Shown: positions 39,201 through 51,900 of the stretch, in pieces
Layout: the number at the start of each line of letters is the position of its first letter
Position numbering within the stretch: position 1 is the first letter of the stretch
Assembly: GCF_050948175.1 (NCBI RefSeq)
Contig: NC_135201.1
Coordinates: forward strand, 9,920,001 to 9,984,000
Reading direction: 5' to 3'
Length of the DNA: 64,000 bases
Source of the DNA: Xylocopa sonorina
Lineage: Eukaryota > Arthropoda > Insecta > Hymenoptera > Apidae
Notes under the pieces: model-generated
The model's input: the letters and a program-made list of their open reading frames with translations, nothing else
Databases searched by the model: none
Told to the model about the DNA's origin: nothing
Translations under genes and position numbers: made by a program

Positions 39201-40226
39201 GCGAGAGAACTGTGTAACGGTTCCTTTTTCCCCCCGTAGAACTTGGGATTCCCACGGTTTACAGTCGTTTAACCGAGTATGTGTTCTAAAGGGAAGGAAT
39301 AATTATCAACGACGGTGGAACAGCTCTCCCGGTGAAAAAGTTATTAAGGCCAAGGCATTCCGGTTGGTACGATCGCAGGGACCCTCCGTGCACAATAAAC
39401 GGGGGCGCAACGAGTTAACCGCAACGGTGCCGTTTCCTGTCGGAAGCGTTGACCAGGGTATCGTAAAGAAGTTCCGAGAAGCCTCGAAAATGTGCTCGCC
39501 GCGAGGACCCCGGCTTCTTTTCCCTCCGCGTGACTCGAAGAAATTGAATCTACAGTCTCGAATGGGAAACACCGCGGTCTGGCAACGCTCGACCCCGGTG
39601 GACATCGCGAAGCCATCTCGGCTAGGCCATTAAAGAGATCAACGAGGTAATAGGATCATAATAAGAGCTGGCAGGTCTATTGGAATGTTCCAAGCCACTT
39701 TTCCTGCCCCCGTTCACGGTAATTTAAACGGTCGGCCATTCTCTGTAAATTATAATAATACTTTAAACAGGGGACTACCTAATCGACGGTATAATCGAAT
39801 TTCCCAGAGTGTATTCCGCTGCACAAGGAAGGCGCGGAAACGTTCCACGCGGGGTAACGTAAACGCAACGTAACGAATTTCTGATGGGATGGTAAAGTTC
39901 TGCGTTCACCAGCGGGAAACCATTTCTCAAGGGAACCTTTGAACGGCACCGATAGCAGAAGAAAAGAAAGGGAAAGAAAGGAACGCCGTGGAAGTTTCGC
40001 AGGAACGTAATAAGTCTGGCGAAGATTAGACGGATAAGAGGGAGCCGTCAAGACGTCCACTTCGCGAGATAAGATTCGGCGGGAGCGACGCTTTGAAGCC
40101 TTTCGTATCGGTAATGCAACTTTGACCGACCGGTCGTGGAGCGTCGAATCGCTCAATTGCCGGGGTCCCTGGTAGAAACCGAGCCGCCTACGCGGCGCAA
40201 ACGAAATGGGAAAATCGACCGTCTGC

Positions 40227-41209
40227 GAGACACGGTTAGGCGATCGATCCTTCTCTCTGCTGATTTCTTAAAAGGACGTGTATACGATTAGAATTAATGA
40301 GAAATGGCAGAGGATACAGTGGACGATTTTAAATAGAATAAAATTAATGTAAGAAGTACTTTGTATACTGTGTTATAGCAGGATTGGCTGTGACGATCGA
40401 AGAAGTTGAACCGCGTCGAGTTCGAGACACGGTTGGACGATCGATCCTTCTCTCTGCTGATTTCTTAAAAGGACGTGTATACGATTAGAATTAATGAGAA
40501 ATGGCAGAGGATACAGTGGACGATTTTAAATAGAATAAAATTAATGTAAGAAGTACTTTGTATACTGTGTTATAGCAGGATTGGCTGTGACGATCGAAGA
40601 AGTTGAACCGCGTCGAGTTCGAGACACGGTTGGACGATCGATCCTTCTCTCTGCTGATTTCTTAAAAGGACGTGTATACGATTAGAATTAATGAGAAATG
40701 GCAGAGGACACAGTGGACGATTTTAAATAGAACAAAATTAATGTAAGAAGTACTTTGTATACTGTGTTATAGCAGGATTGGCTGTGACGATCGAAGAAGT
40801 TGAACCGCGTCGAGTTCGAGACACGGTTGGACGATCGATCCTTCTCTCTGCTGATTTCTTAAAAGGACGTGTATACGATTAGAATTAATGAGAAATGGCA
40901 GAGGATACAGTGGACGATTTTAAATAGAACAAAATTAATGTAAGAAGTACTTTGTATACTGTGTTATAGCAGGATTGGCTGTAACGATCGAAGAAGTTGA
41001 ACCGCGTCGAGTTCGGGACACGGTTGGACGATCGATCCTTCTCTCTGCTGATTTCTTAAAAGGACGTGTATACGATTAGAATTAATGAGAAATGGCAGAG
41101 GATACAGTGGATAATTTTAAATAGAATAAAATTAATGTAAGAAGTACTTTGTATACTGTGTTATAGCAGGATTGGCTGTGACGATCGAAGAAGTTGAACC
41201 GCGTCGAGT
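40227..41209. repeat. Tandem array, 197-bp unit, five copies
   Basis: The unit start (GAGACACGGTT, variant GGGACACGG) occurs at 40227, 40424, 40621, 40818 and 41015, exactly 197 bp apart each time. Copies differ at only a few positions (for example GGATACAG/GGACACAG, GAATAAA/GAACAAA). Each unit includes CGATCGATCC and an AT-rich middle. There is no sustained ORF and no terminal repeat, so it is satellite-like. The spacing is close to a nucleosome repeat length; the link is only a suggestion. Confidence 0.96.
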
Positions 41210-43575
41210 CAAACGACCAACAGAGAAGAGCAACCGATGACTGTACATCGTTGGACGTTAATGATTATTTGCTTCACGTCGACGGGGAACCCCGAAGGTC
41301 GTCGCGACGATGTCTAACGGTAATTCGTTCGTTGGTGAATGAACCTGGCGATGACTGGAGTCTCGCCTTTGCTGCGGATTGATATTAATGAATAGGGGAG
41401 ACCTTGTCATTGTCTGGTACTAATTGTTCAAGGTGTATTACGCTGAGCGTGTGTTATGATTAGAGCACGAGCAGCAATTTGCTGCCACGAAAATGGAGGT
41501 GTCCTCGTTAAACGTAATTATATTATGTAACGTTCAGTACCGGATAGGTAAGAAGCGCAGTAACGTTACCAGTTCGTGATAATTTCCAATTACAAAAAGA
41601 CGTTTTCAATTTCTAGCTCCGTTTAACCGCCCAGCTGCCAGCCGCATCTTTATCTCGGATGGAATCTAATTAGTAGCTCGAGCCCAGGAGCAGCAATTTA
41701 ATTCGCGAAAGTAGACGCGCCTATTGTCCAGAAGTTAACACTTCATTAAATGGAATCCCCTCCCGTTGGATCGCAGGGACAGCGTGGAGGGCCGTAAAGA
41801 TTTATGGCCCCTGAATTGACGGCTGGGACACGGTGCTATGTGGAATCCATCTTGGAAACTCGTGCACGAACGGAAGAATGCTTGCAAACTGTCGGCGCAG
41901 ACACCCGGACGACGAGAATCTGAACAAGATTAGGCTAGTTTCCAAGCCAGCCATGCCGCGCGCGCTAGACACTCGGCTGGGGCCAGACCAACCCCTAATG
42001 ATCCCTCGCATTTGTCGAATTTAATTCCGGATACTCGATCCCTAAATGCCCCGGGGCGAGACGAAAGCCGCCTGCCGTTTCGAATCGATTCGTAGGTATC
42101 CGTGCCTCAGAGTTCAAGGGTCCGGATAGTTATCGGGAACCCGGCTAAAAACGATAGTAACCGTAGGAGACGGGAATGAAATACTATCTTGACCTTATTT
42201 ACGAGCCTGACGACCCCTAGATCCATTGCCAATGAATCGCTAATTCAGACTGATGCCCAGTAAAACAGTATGAAGCTCGTTATTGTGCATGCTTATGAGA
42301 GCATTATGCTTTTATGCTTAATTTAAACCGCTGGTCTATGTGTCTTACGGATAAAAATAGAAAGTGGACGACAGAAGAAGAAATAAGGCTTAGCAGAGGA
42401 GTAATTTGAAGCCAAAGACATTTTCTTTCGAGACAGTTTTTTAATTGTGTACTTCATTTTCTCGCGGGACACTTGAAGTGGCTTCACGCGGCACCAAGTG
42501 TTCCGCGGACCATGGATCGAAGAACGAATGGGTCGAGTAATTATTGCTATTAAATTATCATCCACTATTTCAGTCTCCGTTCGTGGAATTTCACAGTGAC
42601 GCGAGTCCTCTCTTTTTCCCCTTCAGATTCCTCGTGGAACAAGTCGTTCGCCATAGTACCTATCGCTGTCACGGCGAATGAATTACTCCAGCGATTCAGT
42701 GACCGACGATGAGAACACTGACGAGGCGCGTATACGTCGCAAGCGTGGAAAATAATTAGCGGAGGCAGTGCGTGCACGGCAAGCGAAGAAGAGACTGGCG
42801 AGGGCCAAGGAACGGCCCGTCGACGAGCCACGCTTGGAAGTCTCGCGCGCGCGTTTATACCTCTCGCGAGCGACGTTAATCCATTTTCAGATAACCGTGC
42901 TCGCTGCTCGCCTAACCGTAACAAACCGGCGCGCCTCTGTTCCTCCTCCTCCTCCTCCTCCTCCAGCCCCCATCATCTCAGCCGCCCTTCTACACGGACA
43001 GAATGGCACGGCAACTGGCCCTTTTACGAATTTTACTGCCACCCCCGCGAGCGTGTCCTCTTATGGAAACCCTTTAAGCTTTAAATGCGCCAATCCCTGA
43101 TGCTGAGATTTTTACGTCACTGAAGAGATACAATCAGAGGAGGTAAATTGCGCGTGAATGAAATATGCGCCTCCTGTTTAGCGGCGCCGTTAAGAATTAT
43201 CACTATGCAACGAATCGATAATCGAAGGGAGAAATTGATCTCTCCAAGTTCAAAATTTGAAAATTATCACCAGCACTGATTCTGATGATTGAAGGTGGTT
43301 GTTAGCTGGTTAGATCTTTCATTTTCTTTACCAGCGAAGCAACTTATTTCAAAATAGTAACAGAAAAATCAAGATTTTTGCAGTTTCTGGTATGAGATTG
43401 AAGATTAGTATTGAATATTTAAAAAAAGAAGGGAGGGACATTGGATGATACTAAAATGTTAATATTTTTACAGGGTTGATCTTGGAGTATCCACTGCTGG
43501 TAGATAGCAACAGGAAAATATCAATTTCTCACAGACAAGTAGAATAAAGGATCGCTCAAGGCAATAAGCATTATA
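41210..43575. other. Gene-free stretch
   Basis: Short overlapping ORFs only, none recognised. It includes a (CCT)n microsatellite at 42940-42964. Confidence 0.4.
42940..42964. repeat. (CCT)n microsatellite
   Basis: Eight CCT triplets in a row. Confidence 0.85.
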
Positions 43576-43653
43576 TTGGGTTGGCAAGAAAGTGATCTCG
43601 GTTTTTGAAGAATTCCACACTGAAAAATGGAAATTACTTTCTTGCCAACCCAA
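43576..43653. mobile_element. Deleted mariner element (MITE-like), 78 bp
   Basis: The left end TTGGGTTGGCAAGAAAGT is matched in perfect inverted form at the right end (ACTTTCTTGCCAACCCAA). The TIR is typical of mariner-family transposons of insects. The left end is preceded by TA, the expected target dinucleotide; the right end is followed by TG, consistent with a mutated duplication. Only about 40 bp of internal sequence remains, so no transposase gene is present. Such short internally deleted copies are mobilised only by a transposase made elsewhere. Confidence 0.85.
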
Positions 43654-44316
43654 TGAAACAACTAATTGATAACGCATTCGTTCCTCGAATATTGTTTAAC
43701 CACCACTACAGAACGAGAAACACGTAAAGCAACTGAAAAAGAGCACGAAGCTCGAGTAACGATTGAATCCACCTAACAGCCAACCGTTGGAGGCTTTGTT
43801 GCGAAGAACTGACGTACGCCCAGCATTTTCAATTTCGAATATCATTTCACGGCACGTTGCTCCGTCGCGGGATACACATTTCACGCGTGCACAAGTTGAC
43901 AAGGTTCAACACCCAAAGAATTCCCTGTTTGCACAGCTCCACGTTCTGCTCGTCTCCAATGGTAGGCAAGAAATATAATCGAAGAATCCTCCCTCGACCC
44001 GCTGAAAATCAGTCGCCAAAACAGGTGAACTTTTGATCAAAGATAACCGCGATGGCGGACGCACAACTTGATCAAACCTCGACGATCTTGGCTCGATGTA
44101 TATATATTTTTTTTACATTTCTTTCTCTTATTCCTCTCTCCTTTTGGTTCGCAGTTGCGCAATCTTCCACCGTGCTTTGAACGGTCTCGTTTCACCGTCT
44201 GCTCCGCTCCTTCGAGCAGATTTATTCTATTTATTCGCTCGACCTCGAGGGAAGTCGGCCGATTACGTCGAAATTCCTTCTCTAAAGCCCTCCGAGCCGA
44301 GACCCCTTTCCACTCT

Positions 44317-44390
44317 GTCTCTCCTCTCCCTCTCTCTCTCTCTCTCTCTTTCTCTCCCTCTCCCTCTCTCTCTCTCTCTCTTACTCTCCC
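44317..44390. repeat. (CT)n tract, GAGA-type on minus strand
   Basis: About 74 nt of CT repeats with a few CCC interruptions. On the minus strand it reads (GA)n and lies about 370 nt downstream of the candidate noncoding-exon donor at 44756. In insects GA repeats near promoters can bind GAGA-type factors; here that is inference. Confidence 0.8.
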
Positions 44391-44755
44391 AACCCAGCTT
44401 CGAGTGTTTACTCGCGTGTTCGAGTTCTGTCAGTATCACACGCTCTCCGCCAAACAAATCGATCGCCTCCTATCGCCGCCTCTTTTCGCCGATTTTCGCC
44501 CGCTTTTCGACTCGACCGATCCCCCGGGACCGCGAAGCTTCTCAGGCCAGCGACGAGGAAACGGGGAACCGTGAGATTGGCTCGCAGCGCGAACAGCGCG
44601 AACCTCCTCCTCGTTCCAACTCGTTCCAACTCGTACCAGCGGAAAACCATAGCAACGTCTCGTTCCTGGATGGAAAAAGGAGAGAACGAAAAAAAAAAGA
44701 AAAGAAAAACAGAAGAAACAAAAACGGGGAGGGCGACGAAACGAAGGGTACTTAC

Positions 44756-45990
44756 ATGTCCAAGGATCGGCCACGTTGAACGACCGGCCTAGGTAGACGA
44801 AGATTCTCGTCGCCTGGTGCGAGGAGAGCCCGGCTTGGCAACCGATGGAGCCGCGCGTGTGAACGTCCTTCGACACAACGTGCACGCTTATCCGGGCCTC
44901 AGAGCCGCGTCTTCCCTTCTACCGCGGCGTCGCGCCCCGTCATCCCACGTCGTCGCTTGCCCTCGCGCGGCGAGTCCCTTCGTCACTTTTCCACCGCAAA
45001 AGTCTCAGATAGTCGTCCTCCACCCGGGCACAAAACAGAAACATACAATATTCCCTCTTATATTTCCTCCAGGGGGCTGGTCGTCGTCCAGGAAGGGTGG
45101 TCTCGCGTTCCGAATCGAGAGGACCCCCTCTGTCTCAGAGCCTTGCCCGCCGCTGCGTCGAGGGACGCGAGAAAACAGAGGGTGGAAGGGCTGTGCGAGC
45201 ACCACGACGAGAGAGGCAGGTCAGTGCGTCGCCGGAGGATGCAGCCTGACGAGGCCTGGCCACGCTGTTGCGAACAACGACACCGTTTATCTATCCGTGC
45301 ACCGGACGCTGCCAGTCGATCACAGAACACACGATCCTTACGCTCGAGTAAGATGGCAGGAGAACGGAGAGCGCTGGCTGCGTGTATACCCGGCTCACTC
45401 GGAACGCGACCACGGACGAGGACACCGAGGAGAAGAGGAACCGTGGCGGTCGGACGAACGAACGTACGAACGTAGGCGGCTGAAAGCACCCCGGTGAAGG
45501 AGTAGGAGTAGTGCGAAGAAGCAACGGCGAAGAGGGGGTGTACCAAGCGGGCGTCCACGGTGGGGAGAACGATTTGGGTGGCGGGCGACGGACTGGAGGG
45601 TGGCTCTGGGGCCCGGTGGTTGTGTGCGCGCTCTTCCTCTTGCCTGCCTTGCCTGTCTGCCAGTCTGCTTTGCCTGCCTCGAAGGCTTGCCTGGCTGTCT
45701 GGCCAGCTTGCTCGCCAGCTACCTCGCGTTTGCTTGCCTCGCCTTCGTCTTTGCCAATCTACCCCTCCTGCTCTCTGTTCAATCCGTGCGTCTTCGGTGA
45801 TCCATTTCTCTCTTCCACCCTGCCACTCCGTCCGTGCGATTGCACGTGTGTGCGAGCGTACGCGTCTCTCTTTGGCTGCGCAGGACACGCCGCGCGACCC
45901 GGCCAAACCCAGAACCCGGCGTGTAGGTACCGCGGGCTCGCATTCGAGCTCCAGCCACCCCAGCTGCTCTATCCCCACCAGCTAGGTGAA
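44756..45990 (-). promoter_or_regulatory. Candidate 5' noncoding exon and GC-rich promoter of CUB/LDLa gene
   Basis: On the minus strand a near-perfect donor occurs at the exon edge 44756 (GGACAT then GTAAGTA). Upstream of it lies about 1.2 kb of GC- and CpG-rich sequence, the richest block in the window. The gene starting at 14105 needs an upstream noncoding exon on this strand, and this is the best candidate. Joining 44756 to 14116 puts a stop (TGA) before the ATG, as expected for leader sequence. The transcription start is not visible. Transcript data could place the exon elsewhere. Confidence 0.35.
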
Positions 45991-48900
45991 ACCCCCTCGA
46001 TCAGTACCGTGTCGAGCGACCACCGGGCCACGACGACCAACTCTGGAAATTGAAGGGTTTTTTTTTAGATTTTATGTTGGCAATAAATCGCAACGATCCA
46101 CGGTTGCTTAGCATACCGCGCATTGTTTTTGTATCAATGGAAGTATCGATGGAGGGAGAATTTGTCAATCAGTTTTGGGTTCTACGTGTTCGGTTAAAAT
46201 TGTTAGCAGGCATTTTTTGTATCCTTCGAGGATAGTTTGTTTATAGCTTTAGCGAATTTCCCAACGAAACTTGGGAATCGATATTTAAAGAGTTCTGGAA
46301 ACATTCTAACGTCCCAGGGTCAAGGATCTACTGGGAAAGTATTTTATGGATTTTATGGAGTTGAAATTAGAGACACAAGTTGGAGGTGCGTTAGGGGGAG
46401 GGGGAAGCAATTTAACGCTGAATCTGTACGATTTACCTTCAAGTGCGGCGGAGTGACGAGGGGTAGAGGCGAGTGGACGATTAACGGGGCGAGTTGACGA
46501 CGCGTATCGCAACAGGGGAATATTAGTAAAATTTTATTTCGAGCACGCGAAAACCTGCTATTACGCTCTACACGGCGAGAAGGGAGACTGTTCGAGGCTG
46601 CTCGAGAAGAAGACGTGGCTCGTCCTACTTTTCCTTTCCCTAGCCGCCTCTCTCTTCCACCCGTTGTCTCTTGTTCCTAGCCGTTGGTGGCTGAACATTT
46701 CTCTCCTCTCTCGAATCGCCTGCAATCAGATACGTGCGCGCATAAATGGACCGTTTCCAGTCGAGTCGAGAATTTTAGGCCGTTTGGGGCGAATGTATCG
46801 TGGATAATTAAAAGAAAACCGTGGCGCACGCCAAACGTGTTCGAGTTGGATTCGTTGAACGATACGAGCCGCGTAAATTCGGTCGACAAGAGAGGAACGG
46901 TACGCGGCTTTCTAGCGGCTGATTAATTAAGAAAGATAACCGTCCGTTCGAGGGGATAACAATTATCGATATCAAAACGACGTTGACAGAGCGTCGTTAA
47001 ATGATTCGAGCGGGAATTATCGATTGCGACCCGCGGCAGTTCGTCTCTCTTGAATTAGTTAGACAACAAGCCACAAAGCTGGGCCTCCCTCTACCCCCAG
47101 AAACCCCTCCGCAACCCGCACCCCTCTGTGATGCTAAGTAATTGCTGCGTCGCTAACGAAATGTTACTTGTATAAATAAACCGTTAACGGAAACGGTCTG
47201 ACCCGACGAACAGAAGTTCGGTTTGCGAGGGTTGCGTCTTTACACTTGGCCACGAAGTCCGTGGAGTTCCAAATATTGCGCCGTATAGCAGCCTCTACGA
47301 TCGCGGGTAGCGTAAGAATTTTTTGTAATTATACAGACCCAGTTATCTAAGATTAAAATCTAAAATGTATCCGTTGCTTTTAACGAAGCAAACAAATGTA
47401 CGTATCATCAGAGGGACAAATGCTACGTTAATGAAGGGCTTCTCGCGATCGTGTTTTCAAGATCGTAGATCTTTTAAGATTTGCGAAGAGAAGTTACGAA
47501 TGATTTTCAAATTTAAACGTAACCTGTAAACTCGGACGGACGTCGAATAGCTTTGGCGCAAGGTAACACGGCAAAGCGGTTGCCACGCAATAAAAAAAAA
47601 AAAAAGAGGAGAATGGTCGGAAAAATCCGAAGGGTTGATGGTTTCAAAAACTGGCGCCGCGTTGTGTATCTTCGTGCGCACGGAACGGTTAACAGGGTAA
47701 ACAGAGGGCCGTAACAAACCTGTATTTACACGCAGGCGAAAGATATCCGGCGCTGTTTCAGCCGTTTCATAATTTATCGCTCGGAGGAGCGGTGGCTGAC
47801 GCGCGATGCTCGGCCGTCATTTCGCCCGCGACAATACCGCGAGATTGTCCCGTCCCCCCTCGAACAGACCGCGTAATGATACTAAATTTCACGCGACGAG
47901 GCTGAACCACTTGGACCGTGCCAGCGTTTTTAGAAGCCACCATTAAAAAGTATCCGCCGAGCGTGCGACCGTGCGGGATCTAGAGTTGGTCCCTTAATTG
48001 CGCGTCGATGCTTCAGAATGTAAATCTTAAGAGGCCGTGCCTCTTGTCTGGATTCCAATGTCGTTCTGTTGTTCCTGATGAGGACACTGAACGGGCAGAT
48101 GTCCACGAATGGAAAACAATTAAGTCGTAACATCTGTATCCTCTTAATTACAATTTAGAGTCCGTAGATTCCATTATCTTCTTCCCTCGTCCTCGTTTTA
48201 CCTGAACATCGAGATGAAATAAAGGTATTAGACGTAGAGTTAAGAAAGATGAGTAGTTCAGTGCACGTTACGGGGGACTGTTAAGTTAAATTTTGAAACC
48301 AGCTTCGTGGGCGATAATCGTCCGTCACTTTTAAAGTGGTCCCAGGCTCTTGTGTGCCGCCTTACGGCACTAACGACAACGCCAGCCCCTACCAAACACC
48401 GATTCCACCCCTTCGACGTGCTCCCCTCTCCAGGTCAAGCTCCGCGATCAGCATCGAGCCGCACCACCGTATACCTATCTCAGCGTGCCGTGCTCACTCG
48501 ATGAGTCTGGACGAAACACCTGTGTTTTCTCGACGAACAAATCGACTGGTTGCCTCTTTCTTTCAATCAACCGTGCAGTCGACATAATTCTAAACAAACA
48601 AGACGGAGTAATCAGTGATTGAACAGTTGTGCCTGACATTTCTTGATGCAATCAATTACCTTATACAGCGTTTCAACCGTTCATGATTAAAAGCCAGACC
48701 AAATTGATCAAGTCCCACTTTCTGTAAACTTCTCCGGTTCGGTACCGGAGTGTACGACCAGTGTTTAACTTTACAGAAACTCGAACGATCGATCTTCATT
48801 TATTCCACGATATTTCCATCTTTATCGCCCTGACGAGAGGGATTTAGAAATATTAGAAGGATGTAAGTCATCATTTTTTACCAAGGAAAACCGAGCTCTC

Positions 48901-51900
48901 GCTGCATGACTGACACACTCCACTTCTCCAGCAATGAAATCCGCTTTTTCTTCCTCCACCGGAAAGGCTGACGATCATTCTATTTCTACCTTCGTCTCCA
49001 CGTGATCCAGCAGAGGCTGATCTCTCCTCGGCCACGTTTTTCATCCTGGCCACTGTATAAGAAATCGAGGGCCTCGGGGAAAGAATCGCCAAACGGTTTC
49101 TGGGCATTTGTATCCGACCTGTTTCATTGTTGCGTGTTTCCTGAAATATTTAACATTTTCGCAGGATACTTGTTTGGTTGGAACCGTAGTAACAAAGAAG
49201 GGAACGTATCTTCGAGATGAAAGCACGTGATGCAGAGGGTCGAACGATCAATAAAGATTTTATAGTTCTCTGGGATTTAGCTTGACGTTTAACTTGCGCG
49301 ATGGTGTTTCCAGCTCGATGTGCACGTATTCCAAAACAGTTTTCTTCCCGTCTCCTCTGTTCTCAGCTTCGAAAAGGTTGAGTGACCGATCGCCAACTGA
49401 AACAATTTTCAAAAGTATCATTCCAAGAGAGATACTTCGCTCGTTAGTCGAAGTAGTTCATTGCTTACAGCCAAAAAAAAAAGATCGATGCATACATATA
49501 ATAAATACAAAATATATATATATTTAATAAACATGAAAAGTAGTTTCTTCGCATACGAAAACAACAAATTAAGAGTTTTATCGACTCGTTACCTTCTCAT
49601 GATTAGAGCCAAACTATATCATGTTTCCCTCGCTGAAGTCCAGTTACCTCCAATCTTCTGCAAACTACCTTACTTCTCTTTACCCGGAAGCTTTTCAACT
49701 TTCTTCCTTTCGTACTTCCTCCCGTACACGAAACTCGAGCAAAAAGCCTAGAAATGTAGCGAACGGTTTTCCAATCAATCGAACTCCATCAACGAGACGC
49801 TGATCGATACACAAAGCGGAGACGTTTCATAAAACATCTGCGCTCGTGCGTTATTTCCATTATTAAACGTCTTTCTCCTTAAAAAAGGTTTGTCCTTCAT
49901 AATTCCAAATGTTCAAAAAGACGCGCGCGAGATCTCCATCTTTTCGAGGAGGCGATCGATCGCGATACAACGAGACGAGTAAAAAGAAAAGAGAAAGAAA
50001 GAGGACTCAGCGCAGTAGACAAAAATGCTTTGAACGATGCTCAATATTAAAAAGTGGGGAAGGAAATTTCCGACAGGTCGCGAGCATCTATCACAGTCTC
50101 TTCATGGCGCGCGTCAGTTTCCAGGTATCGCCGGATCCTTGTTGGAGCAACCCCTAAAACAGAAACGAATCAATAAGCCGGTGAGGATCGCGGGCAAGAA
50201 ACGTTCGCGTGTAACACGCCAGGCTTTTTTTTTTTTTAAACGTCGACTAAATTACCGAAGCGCGTGAGAAAACAGGCTGGCAGATTTCTTCTGGCCTTCT
50301 TTTCCCTTTTTAGTTTACCTCGTATTGCGACGTGGTTCGTTGCGAGACGAACTTAATGCCAACGCTGGAGAACTCCGTCCTTGCCACCGTGAGCGATCTC
50401 GACGCTATTTTCAGCTCAACCCTGAATCTTAATGAGCGTTACAACCATACTGCCGGGGTAAACAGAGCTTTGTGAGGCCGCCGCCGAGATTCTTGGACGA
50501 CTTTAAGAATCCTTCCACGCGCGGGACGCCGTATTGCTTGACCATAATCTAGTCCCTCCTGCGAAGAATAGTTACAATTTATTTGCAAATCTCATTATAA
50601 AATACTTTCAAGAATATAGAGGGCATCATTCTGCAGAGAGATAATCCTCAGAAGAGGAAAAGGCATTCTAGTGAAGGAGAACTTCCCATTGACCGTCGAA
50701 TGATTAGCAAATTTGAGACGAATCTATACCATCGTTATCCCCCTGCGTAGAAAAATAATTTCGCCCCCAATAATAAACTACGTTTCCATTTCTTGGCCTT
50801 GCACACCGCGCCAATATATTCAGACACGAATTTGATCACGATCGAGCCTCCGGTAAGTTCATTTCCCGCGTATTCCATATTTAAAGAGGACCGCAAAAAG
50901 ATTTACTCTCCTCGCTGCTGGCGGATCGATGCGAATGTGCAAACAGCGAACGCCTCGTGGAAATCGTGCAACGCTTGCATTCATCCACTGCGGGCGTTTA
51001 TTGCGCGTTACGGGCCGCGGAACGAAGAAAAATGTTATCGGCTTCCCGGTGTGCGAGATTTTTTTTCGTTACTCGCACGCACCACCCGCACTTGAAAACA
51101 TTTCAAGCTTATTATGCGCTAATTATCTCTAAGAAACTACACTACTCGCAAATAAATCGCTAGAAATAATGAGTTCAGGCAGCAGTGCGATATGGCAACC
51201 AGTCGTCTCCTAATTTTTACCAAAAAAGAAACATTTCTGAACTCTGTTTCTTACTGTCATCCATAAACGTTCTAAATCGAACTTGATGTACGTAAAAAAG
51301 GTGTTTCACTCATCGTGTGACTTATATTTTTGTATCGTCGATATCGGTAGAACGATGAGTCTCGTGATGTAGTTAAAGATGTCCCATCGGACGTAGCGCT
51401 GTACGTCATTTAACGAGCAGTAAAACAGAGCTCGCGAACAACCGTGGACGTGCGAAAACGCTCGGAAATGTCGTAGAGCGTGTATGTACGTAGGGAAACT
51501 GGTGTTCGATTGGCTGTGTCTCGATGGTTTAGAGATTGAAACGTTGCCCGCGAGAAGGATCGCTTGGATTTATGGTCGATCGAAGTGGCTCCGCGCTTTT
51601 TCCTCCTACCATTTTCTCCTCCGCCCCTTTATCCCCGTTCCCTGCCCTGTTCCCGCATCGACATCGGTCCACAACCCCGCGTGGCGGGAGTATACTTCTT
51701 TCCTTGAGTGCCTAGACACTTGTATCTCGAAAGTCCTTGGCAAGTTGAAATCTGTGAAGTTAGCGGTTGAGACCTTTACCAGGGTGGTATTACACAGGGT
51801 TTAGAAATGGACGATAGGTTGTAGGGCACGGGATAGAGGAACGAAATATTCACCGCTCTGAATCTCGTTGGAATCCCTTGGGGGTGAACCGGGCAAGGCG

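Larger units (their letters stand above)
20000..40226. other. Twenty-kilobase gene-free stretch, presumed intron
   Basis: I find no exon with recognisable protein content, no tRNA or rRNA and no intact transposon. It holds scattered microsatellites (24566, 30321, 31063, 34465, 35461), one AGATGGCGCC site (26258), a 211-codon unassigned ORF (27731-28366) and a GC-rich hairpin (36274-36296). If the minus-strand donor at 44756 feeds the acceptor at 14117, all of this is intron of the CUB/LDLa gene. Confidence 0.4.

Noticed and set aside
40227..41209. Array considered as CRISPR-like
   Set aside because: The units are contiguous 197-bp copies with no unique spacers between them, in an animal genome.
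44096..44779. 227-codon plus-strand ORF with Ser-Leu repeats
   Set aside because: The frame is held open by the (CT)n tract, which encodes Ser-Leu in any frame, and by an A-rich tail. No domain is present.
45058..45978. 306-codon open frame on the minus strand
   Set aside because: It lies in the most GC-rich block, where stops are rare by composition. The translation is Arg/Ala/Ser/Gln-rich with no domain, and overlapping long frames exist on the other strand. It is better explained as promoter or leader sequence.
50089..50096. TATCACAG, the seed of the miR-2/miR-13 family
   Set aside because: The bases after the seed do not match the mature family and I could not find a complementary arm for a hairpin.
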